Source: Thalassotalea agarivorans
GTDB lineage: Bacteria; Pseudomonadota; Gammaproteobacteria; Enterobacterales; Alteromonadaceae
Reading direction: 5' to 3'
Assembly: GCF_030295955.1 (NCBI RefSeq)
Contig: NZ_AP027363.1
Span: 1,116,001 to 1,180,000 of the forward strand
Length of the DNA: 64,000 nt
The translations under genes and the position numbers were made by a program. Of this stretch, positions 36,770-46,122 are shown piece after piece. The notes beneath the pieces were generated by a model. The model was not told the origin of the DNA. It did no database searches and was given only the letters and a program-made list of their open reading frames with translations. Each line of letters opens with the position of its first letter. Position 1 is the stretch's first letter.

Positions 36770-37189
36770 TTACCAGCTACCGCTATTTTCCATACTTGCC
36801 CAAGGTTCTTGAGGCGGCAGTGATTCTCCCGCTTGCAATAATTCGATAGAAACACCATCAGGCGATTTAACAAATGCCATGTGCCCATCTCTAGGTGGAC
36901 GATTAATTTCAACACCTGCGTCCATTAAACGTTGGCATGTGTCATAGATATTGTCGACGTGGTAGGCAAGATGGCCAAAATGGCGACCAACAGAATAAGG
37001 CTCAGTTTCGCCCCAATTGTAGGTCAGCTCTATTTCAGGCGCACCTTCTTCGGTCGCCAAAAACACGAGTGTAAATTTGCCCGCGGGGACTTCTTTTCGC
37101 CTAATTTCTTTTAAACCGAGTTTATTAACATAAAAATCAAGCGAAGCGTCTAGGTCAAGCACGCGAACCATGGTGTGTAAAAATTTCAT
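36770..37189 (-). CDS. gloA: Lactoylglutathione lyase (glyoxalase I)
   Basis: A 139-residue metalloenzyme converting the methylglyoxal-glutathione adduct to S-lactoylglutathione. Metal ligands are visible as His in KFLHTMVRV, Glu in PEIELTYNW, His in GHLAYHVDN and Glu in VSIELLQAG. Motifs such as FYVNKLGL and the [10 protein letters not shown] stretch match bacterial GloA. Length is normal (E. coli 135). It has no obvious operon partner. Confidence 0.94.
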   Translation of the reverse strand: MKFLHTMVRVLDLDASLDFYVNKLGLKEIRRKEVPAGKFTLVFLATEEGAPEIELTYNWGETEPYSVGRHFGHLAYHVDNIYDTCQRLMDAGVEINRPPRDGHMAFVKSPDGVSIELLQAGESLPPQEPWASMENSGSW

Positions 37190-37230
37190 TTCACTATCCT
37201 GTCTTTTGTAGATGCCCAGAGGATAACATA

Positions 37231-37681
37231 TTAAGCATTAGCTTCGCTCAATTGTTGTTGCGAATGGATGACTGCAAACAAGGCTAAGCCCAAACAGAGC
37301 AACAATATTTTTTGCGACGATATCTCCAGTGTGTAAGACGCTTCACTGAGGTGACTGTATAGCTCGGATGACATAAACACCTCTGTGATACTTTGAATAA
37401 ATGGGTACAGAATTAACGACCATGCCGCTAGCTTGCCGAGCATGTAATTTGTTGGGCTGGGCGATGAACTGGGCAAGGAAGAATAATAATGCTGCAACAA
37501 TGATTTGGCTAAAATAGCTGATCAACACGGCTAACCTTACCTGTGAATCGCTGGCACCGGTCGCGCTTGGAAACATTTCAATGAGTTCTGGTAAGTACGA
37601 TTGAGGATCAGCAATGCCTCTTAAAGGGTAAATTATTGTGATTAATGCGGCGAGATATAAAATCCATTTTATTACGGTCAT
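37231..37681 (-). pseudogene. Frameshifted small membrane protein
   Basis: Two overlapping reading frames form one broken gene. The N-terminal part (37681 down to about 37447) encodes two helices (WILYLAALITIIYPL and LISYFSQIIVAALLFFLAQF). The C-terminal part continues one frame over with YMLGKLAAWSLILYPFIQ and a last helix ILLLCLGLALFAVIH. One extra base around 37446-37447 (AAATTAC where AAATAC would restore NKYMLGK) explains the shift. The restored protein would have about 149 residues and four helices. It resembles DUF2975-like membrane proteins only loosely. Real mutation and sequencing error cannot be told apart here. Confidence 0.7.
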
Positions 37682-37733
37682 GTTTAAAACTCACTCTTTA
37701 ACAAGGTGGTTAGTTAACAGACTATTAACATAG

Positions 37734-37775
37734 GAAAAATGAGGTCAATTCGTCAAGCGATTGTATTGACCTCAG
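37734..37775 (-). terminator. Terminator downstream of the SnoaL-hydrolase gene
   Basis: On the minus strand GAGGTCAAT and ATTGACCTC (37765-37773 and 37741-37749) form a 9-bp stem followed by ATTTTT. Confidence 0.7.
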
Positions 37776-37788
37776 CAACTTTTTTTTA

Positions 37789-39213
37789 CTATAGCTGTTT
37801 GTTAAACCAAAGCGTCGCTTGTGTTATAGCAGTATCTACTTCTTCTTGTTGATCGTAAAAATTAAACTGATGAAATGGCGACTCTAATGATGTTTCCATC
37901 CAAAACAGTTGTTTGTTGCTTGTCGCAATATTGTCAAAGTAAGTCTTGGTGTACTCAGGCAATACAGCGCCATCAGAATGAATCATTAACGTTGGCGTAT
38001 GCAATTGTTTTGCACTAGGCATAGGATCAAGTGTTAACCAATCTTCCCATGATGCAACCGCAAATTTATCTGCACTCCATTGCGGCACTGCGCCGCGCTT
38101 AGGGTTTAAATAGTAGTCGTATTCACCGAACATAGCTGCACTTTCATCAGTGGTTGAAATACTTGGGATATACTCCATAGCGCCCGTGTCTCGGTAAAGT
38201 TGCTTTGCTTGCTTTGCTGCCGCAATTTTTTGAGCAACTCCATCTTCACCGCCATAAAACAACTTCACGGCCTCACTGTCATGTAGCCAAGACGCTGTGG
38301 TAACGACTGATTTAATGCGAGTATCAGTTGCGGCTGCTTGCAGGGTATACATTGCTCCTGCACAGATACCCAATGCCCCTATTTTATCCTTTGAAACGTA
38401 AGGCAGTGTTTGCAAGTAGTCGATAGCAAAGTGAATGTCCTCTACTTTTTGCGCTGGATTCTCGTGAAAGCGCATGGCACCATCACTTTCTCCAAAGTTT
38501 CTAAAATCAAAAGCTAAGGCCACGAAACCTTGTTCAGCGAGTTTTTCTGCGTAAAGGCCTGACATTTGCTCTTTTACCGTAGTCCAGCTGCCAGAAACAA
38601 TCACTGCAGGGTATTGCTGCTGCTCGTCGAAATTACTGGGTAAATAAACATTTCCAACGACGGTTTCACCGCTTGCCTTGAATGTTACTTTCCTCATGCT
38701 AACGTTTTTCATTTCACTCGCCTCTTTTAAAAATGCTTTGTTTCCTTTTTGACCATGCACAATTAAGGTCATATCTGTAATTTTCCAGCCCGACTTAACT
38801 TTAGTTAACTTATGATGATACCGCCCAAAAATATCCCAATACTCGATGTTTTCTGCAATATGGGTGGCGTAAACATGAGAATAAACTTCTGCAGTTTCGC
38901 CATTTACGCGGACATCAAAGTTGCTCAATTGATGCAATGTACTGACATGCTCTAACAACGACTGCCAGCCCGAGACAAGATCTTTAGCTGCAACGTTACT
39001 TCCTGCTTGCCCAGACATGCTTGAGTAGTCAACAAACACTGAATCCGAAAAGTAAGATTCTGCTGTTGTCCATGATTTACTGTCGATGGCATTTACCATG
39101 TTAATGATGGTGTCTTGAACCTGTATTTTGGTGGCTAACTCGTTTGCATTGGCAGTGGCGCCAGAGATTAGCATACCGATTGAATAGATAACTGCTGGTA
39201 TAGATGCTTTCAT
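37789..39213 (-). CDS. Secreted SnoaL-like / dienelactone hydrolase-type fusion protein
   Basis: A 474-residue protein with a signal peptide (MKASIPAVIYSIGMLISGATANA). An N-terminal SnoaL/NTF2-like domain (about 28-150; SWTTAESYFSDSVFVDYSS) precedes an alpha/beta hydrolase domain (about 170-470). The nucleophile elbow reads GALGICAGAMY, with Cys in place of Ser as in dienelactone hydrolases. Candidate partners are the Asp in MIHSDGAVLPEY and the His in SPFHQFNFYD. Substrate unknown. The AraC regulator gene lies 140 nt upstream on the same strand and may control it. Confidence 0.82.
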   Translation of the reverse strand: MKASIPAVIYSIGMLISGATANANELATKIQVQDTIINMVNAIDSKSWTTAESYFSDSVFVDYSSMSGQAGSNVAAKDLVSGWQSLLEHVSTLHQLSNFDVRVNGETAEVYSHVYATHIAENIEYWDIFGRYHHKLTKVKSGWKITDMTLIVHGQKGNKAFLKEASEMKNVSMRKVTFKASGETVVGNVYLPSNFDEQQQYPAVIVSGSWTTVKEQMSGLYAEKLAEQGFVALAFDFRNFGESDGAMRFHENPAQKVEDIHFAIDYLQTLPYVSKDKIGALGICAGAMYTLQAAATDTRIKSVVTTASWLHDSEAVKLFYGGEDGVAQKIAAAKQAKQLYRDTGAMEYIPSISTTDESAAMFGEYDYYLNPKRGAVPQWSADKFAVASWEDWLTLDPMPSAKQLHTPTLMIHSDGAVLPEYTKTYFDNIATSNKQLFWMETSLESPFHQFNFYDQQEEVDTAITQATLWFNKQL

Positions 39214-39353
39214 ATGTTGCTCCCGATAGGTGACTAAACCAAACCTTCAACTGAGTTTGTATAGCCATTTTACGAAGCGAGTATGTTTTGCGATTGTAAA
39301 AAAGTGCGCAATGTTTTGTACATTATTGCGCATTAATTTATTAGGGATAGGGA

Positions 39354-40253
39354 CTAAAGTTGTTTTAGGTATTGACCTGGTGTTTGTTCGAATTGGGTTT
39401 TAAAGGCGCGCGTAAAGTGTGCTTGATCATTAAAGCCTGTTGCATGAGCAACTTCTGCGATATTGGTTGTACCGTTTGTCATCATTGTTTTGGCGGCCTC
39501 TAGCCGTTTTGATATTAAGTACTGGTAAGGCGTAACCGACATCAGTTTTTTAAATTCCCTTAGGAAATGAAATTTACTGCAATGCACCTGCTGCGCAAGT
39601 TCGTCAATACTCACATTTGTGCCTAAATTGTTTTCAATATAATTGTCGATCTTTTGAATGTGTGAAGCATCAAACTTCGATACTGTCGTTTTAGACTCGG
39701 CTAAATCTAAATAATTTGAGTAATGTTTGATGTAATGGCTAGCCAACAAAGACAATAAGTTTGAAACAAAAGCACTACCGTTTTGTCCTCCTGCTTTTGC
39801 GTCTAGGAAAAACAATTCGATGATCCCTTTTATGGTGTCATCTTCGACATTGTAGTTGTTTAGAAACTGCAGTGATTTTCCTGTTAAATTAAAAGGGCTT
39901 TGCGCAAGCAAAGTGTCTTCTTCGATTGCTAAGATAATGAAGTAGCAGGGTTCAGCTATATCATGTGTAAATGGCGTAGCAGGGGGGTTAATCCATATAT
40001 TTCCTGGCGCTGATTTTAGTGCTTGCATACCGCCTGGCGTTTCTACTTGCCAACTTAATTCCTGATCTAAAGCCAGTGCAAAATAAAAATATGGGGTGTA
40101 AACGTTGTTTGGATAAAAGTGCGGTGAACATCCTTTTTCTAAAATCACGCCTTGCCAATTGAGCCCCGCACTAGAAACCTCAATTTCTAAAACCTCACCA
40201 CAATCGGATAGCTTATTGGATTCATGGTCAAAAAATTGTAATTGCGATTTCAT
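39354..40253 (-). CDS. AraC-family transcriptional regulator
   Basis: A 299-residue regulator with an N-terminal cupin-like sensing domain (about 1-150). The C-terminal double helix-turn-helix (about 200-299) includes VSIDELAQQVHCSKFHFLRE and the second motif NIAEVAHATGFNDQAHFTRA. The effector is unknown. It sits between the SnoaL-hydrolase gene (same strand, downstream) and a divergent second hydrolase gene. It could therefore regulate either or both through the 275-nt shared gap. Confidence 0.9.
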   Translation of the reverse strand: MKSQLQFFDHESNKLSDCGEVLEIEVSSAGLNWQGVILEKGCSPHFYPNNVYTPYFYFALALDQELSWQVETPGGMQALKSAPGNIWINPPATPFTHDIAEPCYFIILAIEEDTLLAQSPFNLTGKSLQFLNNYNVEDDTIKGIIELFFLDAKAGGQNGSAFVSNLLSLLASHYIKHYSNYLDLAESKTTVSKFDASHIQKIDNYIENNLGTNVSIDELAQQVHCSKFHFLREFKKLMSVTPYQYLISKRLEAAKTMMTNGTTNIAEVAHATGFNDQAHFTRAFKTQFEQTPGQYLKQL

Positions 40254-40528
40254 TAACTCACCCGAATTCTGATTAATGTGCTTCCAAAGGTTTTACGTTA
40301 TTAAACCGCATTCGCGTTTTGTCTGTCTATTTATAAAAGAGGGGTACGCCGTTTTTTGAATTTATTTAATCTGCAACCTGCAAGTTCGATAACTTAACTT
40401 AGTGCTAAAACATTACCCGGGTACCACTTACATAGAATATCTGCCGTTTGTCATGTTTCTCATTTTTCGCCTGATACATCCATTAAATTGGCTTCAACGC
40501 AACAAGATAATGTAGATAGGAGAACAAC

Positions 40529-41884
40529 ATGTTAAACACTAAACTGATAAAATTTGCCTCAGGGATATTGCTAATGGTGGCGTCGACATTAACCTTTGCA
40601 GGGCAAGATTTGACGGGCAGTTGGAAAGGCTCAATAGAGCTTTCTGAAAATAGTGCAATCAAGCTTGTCTTTAATTTTAAAAAGGAAGAAGGGCAGTACG
40701 TTGCATCAATTGACGTACCACAACAAAATCAATTTGGCCTTCCATTTAGCTCAGTGATAGTTGATGGAGACAAGCTAGAATTGACCCTTGAAGCCGCTAA
40801 AATGATGTACAAAGGCACCATTAAACAGGGGGGCATAGAAGGACAGTATAGCCAAGGGAATTTTGTTGCCCCTCTATCGCTAACTCCAGCAAAAACGGTA
40901 GCCAAACGCGCCATCAAGCCTCAAGAGCCTAAAGGAGATTTGCCCTATACAGTTGAGTCGGTATTGATAGAAAACAAGGCATCAGGTGTTACACTTTCAG
41001 GCACATTGACTTTGCCCAACCAAAACCCGCTTGCTGTGGCGATATTAATATCAGGCTCAGGCCCTACAAACCGAGATGCAGATATTGCAGGGCACAAATA
41101 CTTCTTGGTGCTTGCTGATAAGTTAACGCGCCAGGGTATTGCAGTACTTCGGTATGATGACAGGGGCGTCGGTAAATCAACGGGAAACTTTGAATTAGCG
41201 ACGAGCGAAGACTTCGCAGAAGATGCACATGCGGCATTAACTTTCGTTAAAACACACGCAACGCTTAAACATTCAAAAGTTGGATATGTCGGGCACAGTG
41301 AAGGTGGTCTCATCGGCGCAATTGCAGGCGCAAAATATAAAGATGCGGACTTTTTCGTGAGCATGGCAGGGGTTGGTACTTCTGGTGCTCAAATACTTAT
41401 CGACCAGTCTTATCATATTCAAAAGTTGATGGGCATGAATGACGTTGCGCTAGAGATAGACGACAACAACCAACGAGAAATCATGAAAGCGATTGAAGCT
41501 GATATTGACGCTAATTCACTCGAAGCGTTACTCGTTGAGCAAGGTGCAGATAGACGCGCAGCAAAAGCAAAAACGGCATTGTTCCTGAGCCCTTGGTTTT
41601 CTTACTTCGTCAAAGCGCAGCCCAAAGAGTATTTACAACAACTAACCATGCCAGTATTCGCCATTAATGGTGAGCTTGATAGCCAAGTATTAGCGCCACA
41701 GAACATTGAAGGCTTTAAAAAATCAGTTAATGACGAACAACTGACGACTAAGGTGTATGCTCAGCTCAATCACTTATTTCAACCAGCCAAAACTGGTCTA
41801 CCTAATGAATACGGTGAGATTGATATTACCATTGAAGAGAGTGTTGTATTAGATATCAGCAGTTGGATAAAAGCGTCAATATAA
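40529..41884 (+). CDS. Secreted alpha/beta hydrolase
   Basis: A 451-residue exported serine hydrolase. The signal peptide (about 1-24, ending LTFA-GQD) leads into a beta-rich N-terminal domain (25-125) and an alpha/beta hydrolase core. Visible are the oxyanion region LISGSGPTNRDAD, the nucleophile GHSEGG, a candidate Asp in INGELDSQV and His in LNHLFQP. This pattern is common in peptidase/esterase-like proteins of marine gammaproteobacteria; the substrate is unknown. A GGAGAA site precedes the ATG. The LytS/LytTR pair follows. Confidence 0.87.
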   Translation: MLNTKLIKFASGILLMVASTLTFAGQDLTGSWKGSIELSENSAIKLVFNFKKEEGQYVASIDVPQQNQFGLPFSSVIVDGDKLELTLEAAKMMYKGTIKQGGIEGQYSQGNFVAPLSLTPAKTVAKRAIKPQEPKGDLPYTVESVLIENKASGVTLSGTLTLPNQNPLAVAILISGSGPTNRDADIAGHKYFLVLADKLTRQGIAVLRYDDRGVGKSTGNFELATSEDFAEDAHAALTFVKTHATLKHSKVGYVGHSEGGLIGAIAGAKYKDADFFVSMAGVGTSGAQILIDQSYHIQKLMGMNDVALEIDDNNQREIMKAIEADIDANSLEALLVEQGADRRAAKAKTALFLSPWFSYFVKAQPKEYLQQLTMPVFAINGELDSQVLAPQNIEGFKKSVNDEQLTTKVYAQLNHLFQPAKTGLPNEYGEIDITIEESVVLDISSWIKASI

Positions 41885-42003
41885 TCTAACAGCCTCTCTA
41901 GGAGATCGCTCTAGTAGAGGCTGTTAATTACCTGAAGTATTTAGTATAAATACCTCACTTACAATAATAATTTCAACATCTTGCATCTCAAGTGAAGAGA
42001 ACT

Positions 42004-43056
42004 ATGAGCAAAACAAATAAAAGCGCTAAAACGTTTTATATTGCCCAGTTGATTGGCTGGCTGTTGTTTGCAGTATTCAACCTTTTTGCGCGCCAGTACT
42101 TTGTCCATTTTAATACCGCAGAATTAGTGAACTCTTTGGTATTAGCTGCAAATTTGTTCGTCATAACATCACTACTGAGAGTCTACTACAAAAAGGTCTT
42201 TAACTTAGCTAAGTTGTTAAAGTGCTTTGGTCACCTAATCATTGGCTCTATCCTTGGCTGCATAGCAAGTTTATTAATGTATGCCGCTATTGTTTACCCG
42301 AATCTTTCATTGCTTTTTGACGTTGAAATAAACAATTTTTTCCAGCAGTTACTGATGAGTAGCCCAGTTATTTTTATGCTCATATTGATGTGGTCGATTA
42401 TCTATTTGGTATTTAAGAAGCAGTTTGCGTTAAATCGCGCGCAAGCGAAGCAAAAAGCACTTAAAACATCACTAAATGAGGCAAAGCTAGATATATTATT
42501 AAGTCAGCTCAATCCTCACTTTTTGTTTAACGCAATTAATAATATTCGAGCGCTGACATTAGAAGATAGCCATAAAGCAAGGGATATGCTGACGACCTTG
42601 TCTGAGGTTATGCGCTACACAATGCAAATAGATAAAGCTCCTTTAATTTCGCTTGAAGAAGAGATTGAAGTGGTCAAGCATTATGTCGCACTAAATCAAT
42701 TGCAGTTCGATAACAAGCTTGACGTCCAGTATCACATTGACGCCGAAACAACGGGATTTTCGTTGCCGCCGATGATACTTCAGCTATTAGTGGAAAATGC
42801 GATAAAACATGGTATCGGGCGAATAAAAGAGGGTGGTCAGGTTGTTATTTCGACGTCTATCACAGACGACGGATGGCAATTGGTCGTAGACAACAGTGGC
42901 CAACTAAAGCCGGCTGATGGAAAAGGCATAGGGTTGAAAAACATTAGACAAAGACTAGCCCATGTTTATGGCAGTGCAGCTACATTTAGCATAGAAAACA
43001 GCCAAGTAGGCGTCACAGCAACAGTAAACTTACCTATTGGAAACAATAATGATTAG
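42004..43056 (+). CDS. LytS-type sensor histidine kinase
   Basis: A 350-residue membrane sensor with four hydrophobic segments in the first 145 residues. The His-kinase domain (PF06580 type) has the phospho-acceptor in SQLNPHFLFNAINNIRAL. The ATPase domain has N-box LVENAIKHGI and G-box DGKGIGLKNIRQRL. I choose the ATG at 42004 with AGAGA upstream; an in-frame GTG at 41992 is possible. It overlaps the response regulator gene by 8 nt, so the two are co-translated. The signal is unknown. Confidence 0.9.
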   Translation: MSKTNKSAKTFYIAQLIGWLLFAVFNLFARQYFVHFNTAELVNSLVLAANLFVITSLLRVYYKKVFNLAKLLKCFGHLIIGSILGCIASLLMYAAIVYPNLSLLFDVEINNFFQQLLMSSPVIFMLILMWSIIYLVFKKQFALNRAQAKQKALKTSLNEAKLDILLSQLNPHFLFNAINNIRALTLEDSHKARDMLTTLSEVMRYTMQIDKAPLISLEEEIEVVKHYVALNQLQFDNKLDVQYHIDAETTGFSLPPMILQLLVENAIKHGIGRIKEGGQVVISTSITDDGWQLVVDNSGQLKPADGKGIGLKNIRQRLAHVYGSAATFSIENSQVGVTATVNLPIGNNND

Positions 43057-43771
43057 TGCAATGATTGTCGAAGATTCTCGATTGGCTCGGTTAGAGCTGA
43101 AGGAACAATTAAAATCGATACCTTGGATAAGCCTGGTCGCAGAAGCTGATAATATCTCAGACGCCGCCATGCGATTCGCTCAATATAAACCTGATCTTAT
43201 TTTTCTCGATATTGATCTGCCTGACGGCACAGGATTCGACTTTTTAACGCAGCTGGAAGTAGCACCCAAAGTTATTTTCACCACGGCATACCAAGAGTTT
43301 GCATTACAGGCATTTGAAAAGAATGCTGTTGATTACCTACTAAAACCTTATACCTCAGCGCGGTTGCTAGAAGCGTGTGAAAGACTCGATTTAGCAAAAT
43401 TAAATGGAACACAATCGCTGGAGCCAAGTGATACATTGACTGCACAAAGTCAGTTTTTCGTTAAAGATGGGACTAAATGTTGGTTGATCAAGTTAAGCCA
43501 AGTAGAGCGCTTTGAATCCATGGGTAATTATACTCGTGTGCACTTTGAAGGAAATCACCCTATGGTTTATCGCAGCCTATCTCAAATAGAGAAGAAACTA
43601 CCAAGTGATAAGTTTTTTCGCGTAAACAGGCAGAATATTGTGCAATTAAGTTACGTCGAAAACGTAGAACAATGCAGTTCGGGAGCTTTAGAAATTACTT
43701 TAGTATCAGGTGAAAAAGTTGAAATTTCGAGAAGACAAGCCAGTATTTTTAGAGAGCTCTATTCTCTTTAG
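43049..43771 (+). CDS. LytTR-family response regulator
   Basis: A 240-residue response regulator with a receiver domain (1-120; phospho-Asp in IFLDIDLPDGTGF, conserved Lys in YLLKPYTS). The C-terminal LytTR DNA-binding domain (about 140-240) contains FESMGNYTRVHFEG and FFRVNRQNIVQL. It is partnered with the overlapping LytS kinase gene. I place the start at the ATG at 43049; an upstream TTG at 43037 lies within the kinase gene. Likely targets include the adjacent hydrolase or peptidase genes, but this is not shown by sequence. Confidence 0.92.
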   Translation: MISAMIVEDSRLARLELKEQLKSIPWISLVAEADNISDAAMRFAQYKPDLIFLDIDLPDGTGFDFLTQLEVAPKVIFTTAYQEFALQAFEKNAVDYLLKPYTSARLLEACERLDLAKLNGTQSLEPSDTLTAQSQFFVKDGTKCWLIKLSQVERFESMGNYTRVHFEGNHPMVYRSLSQIEKKLPSDKFFRVNRQNIVQLSYVENVEQCSSGALEITLVSGEKVEISRRQASIFRELYSL

Positions 43772-43957
43772 TAAGTCAATTCACAGAGGGCTAACCTGCT
43801 GTCAAGTGGACCTATCTATTTATAATTCATTATTCATCAGTTAGAACAACGATGTTACGCGTTAAAAAATTGGCGTAATGAAGTTGAAACTATTAGAATT
43901 TGCTCTCTTAATATACAAAGTCACACACCTGTTAAAGTTTCATCTTGTGGAGTAAAA

Positions 43958-45364
43958 ATGAAATTACTAGTTAATGCGACATTAGGCGCTTTATTATCGG
44001 TAATGAGCATGCCGTCAATTGCTGCCGACTCGCCGATTTCAAAACAACAAAAAGAAACGGCTCAGCAGTTAATGGAAACCGCACTTAAAAGTGATTTGGC
44101 GTATGATATCGTTGAATCGTTAACCACTGAGATTGGTCCACGATTAGGTGGTTCAGAAGCTGAAAAACGTGCAAGAGATTGGGGCGCGAACTTAGGAAAA
44201 GAGTTAGGCTTTGATAAAGTGGCGATCGAAGAGTTTACGATGCCGTTTTGGGATAGAGGTCATTTACATATTGCATTGACGTCTCCATATAATCAAGAGC
44301 TTTACGGCTCGGCGCTTGGTGGCGCAGCGCCAAGTGAAAAAGAAATCAATGCACCTATCGTCTATTTCAGAGACATTCACGCGCTAACCGCGATAAAAGA
44401 CGGTTCGTTAAAAGGTAAAGTAGCCTTTGTAGATGGCGAGCCAATGGTGAAGAGCCAAACAGGCGCAGGCTATGGCCCATCAAATCAAAAACGTCGAATT
44501 GGTTGGCAACATGCACAGCGCGGTGGTGCTAGTGCGCTTGTCATTCGCTCGGTAGGTTCTGATTCTCATCGTTTTCCGCATACGGGTATGATGAGTAAAA
44601 AAGATGACAAATGGACAACTATTCCGGTAATCGCTATATCTAACCCAGACGCTGATCATTTGCGCCGTTTACACAACTTAGGTAAGCCATTGTCTATATC
44701 GCTTCATTCAGGCTCTGATTGGCAAGGTGAAGTGACTAGCGGTAACGTTGTATTAGACATTATTGGTAGTGAAAAGCCTGAAGAAATTGTACTTATTGGT
44801 GGTCACTTAGATAGCTGGGATTTAGGTACAGGTGCCGTTGACGATGGTGCAGGAATTGCAATTACCACAGCAGCAGCAAAGTTAATTGCCAACTTACCTA
44901 AACGTCCAAAACGTACTATTCGAGTGGTGATGTTTGGCGCGGAAGAAGTCGGTTTATTAGGTGCGTATGCATATGCTGAAAAACACGAAGCGAACCTTCA
45001 TAACCACGTTGTTGCAACAGAGTCAGACTTTGGAGCACGAAACGTATGGCGTCTTACATCTGACGTTAACCCAGAAGCGACTGTGTTAGTTGACGAGATT
45101 GCTAAAATTATTGCGCCGTTGGGTATCATTCGCGGTGGTTCAGATGTAAAAGGTGGTGGTCCTGATATCATCCCAATGGCGAATAAAGGTGTGCCGACAA
45201 TTCGCTTGCAGCAAGAGGGTACAGATTACTTTGACTTGCATCACACACCTGATGACACGCTGGATAAGATTGACCCTGAAGAGTTGAAGCAGAATGTAGC
45301 GGCTTATGCAGCGACAATATTCTTGTTTGCAGATACGCATATCGATTTGAAAAAGAAAAACTAA
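43958..45364 (+). CDS. Secreted M28-family metallopeptidase (carboxypeptidase Q-like)
   Basis: A 468-residue exported zinc peptidase. After a signal peptide (MKLLVNATLGALLSVMSMPS...IAA), a PA-like insert (about 115-245) interrupts the start of the peptidase domain. Zinc ligands and catalytic residues are visible: His and Asp in GGHLDSWDLGTGAVDDGAG, Glu-Glu in FGAEEVGLLGAY, Asp in ATESDFGA and His in DLHHTPDDTLD. It should cleave dipeptides or N-terminal residues in the periplasm or outside the cell. It stands alone, with a strong terminator after it. Confidence 0.93.
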   Translation: MKLLVNATLGALLSVMSMPSIAADSPISKQQKETAQQLMETALKSDLAYDIVESLTTEIGPRLGGSEAEKRARDWGANLGKELGFDKVAIEEFTMPFWDRGHLHIALTSPYNQELYGSALGGAAPSEKEINAPIVYFRDIHALTAIKDGSLKGKVAFVDGEPMVKSQTGAGYGPSNQKRRIGWQHAQRGGASALVIRSVGSDSHRFPHTGMMSKKDDKWTTIPVIAISNPDADHLRRLHNLGKPLSISLHSGSDWQGEVTSGNVVLDIIGSEKPEEIVLIGGHLDSWDLGTGAVDDGAGIAITTAAAKLIANLPKRPKRTIRVVMFGAEEVGLLGAYAYAEKHEANLHNHVVATESDFGARNVWRLTSDVNPEATVLVDEIAKIIAPLGIIRGGSDVKGGGPDIIPMANKGVPTIRLQQEGTDYFDLHHTPDDTLDKIDPEELKQNVAAYAATIFLFADTHIDLKKKN

Positions 45365-45385
45365 CCTTTAACGAATCAAACAAAT

Positions 45386-45416
45386 AAAAAGGAGACATAT
45401 ATTGTCTCCTTTTTTT
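45386..45416 (+). terminator. Rho-independent terminator after the M28 peptidase gene
   Basis: AAAAAGGAGACA-tatat-TGTCTCCTTTTT is a 12-bp stem followed by T. Confidence 0.92.
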
Positions 45417-45467
45417 AATGCTTAGTTTATCCTTGCCGTGGCAACCGCCCCTCAGGTGTTAACTATT

Positions 45468-46106
45468 TTATGCAACCTCAGTCTTATCTTTAAACTCGCA
45501 TAAATCTTCAATAATACAGCTGCCACAGCGAGGCTTACGGGCTACACAAGTATATCTGCCATGTAATATCAGCCAGTGGTGCACATCTACTTTGAATTCC
45601 TTAGGTACAACTTTAAGCAGCTTTTGCTCAACAAGGTCGACGTTTTTACCCATGGCAAATTTAGTGCGGTTTGATACGCGATAGATATGAGTATCTACCG
45701 CAATCGTTGGCCACCCAAAGGCAGTGTTTAAAACAACATTCGCTGTTTTTCTACCAACACCAGGCAAAGCCTCCAACGCCGCTCTGTCTTCTGGTACTTC
45801 GCCGCCGTGTTTGTCCACCAAGATTTGGCAGGTTTTCATGGTATTGACGGCTTTAGTATTAAACAGGCCAATGGTCTTGATATAGTCTTTAAGTTTATCT
45901 AAACCTAAATCTAAAATTGCTTGCGGCGTATTGGCAACCGGGAATAGTTTATCTGTCGCTTTGTTTACGCCAACATCTGTTGCTTGCGCTGACAGCAATA
46001 CCGCAATGAGTAATTCAAACGGTGAAGAAAAATTAAGCTCAGTGGTTGGGTGAGGGTTGTCGTCTCGAAGACGAGTCAAAATCTCAAGTCGTTTTTCTTT
46101 GTTCAT
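45468..46106 (-). CDS. nth: Endonuclease III
   Basis: A 212-residue base-excision repair glycosylase/AP lyase for oxidised pyrimidines. The helix-hairpin-helix with catalytic Lys is LPGVGRKTANVVLN and the catalytic Asp is in VDTHIYRVSNR. The four-cysteine [4Fe-4S] site C-x6-C-x2-C-x5-C is at the C-terminus (CVARKPRCGSCIIEDLC). It is the last gene of the rsx operon, as in E. coli. Confidence 0.97.
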   Translation of the reverse strand: MNKEKRLEILTRLRDDNPHPTTELNFSSPFELLIAVLLSAQATDVGVNKATDKLFPVANTPQAILDLGLDKLKDYIKTIGLFNTKAVNTMKTCQILVDKHGGEVPEDRAALEALPGVGRKTANVVLNTAFGWPTIAVDTHIYRVSNRTKFAMGKNVDLVEQKLLKVVPKEFKVDVHHWLILHGRYTCVARKPRCGSCIIEDLCEFKDKTEVA

Positions 46107-46122
46107 AGGTCTTTATGCCCAT

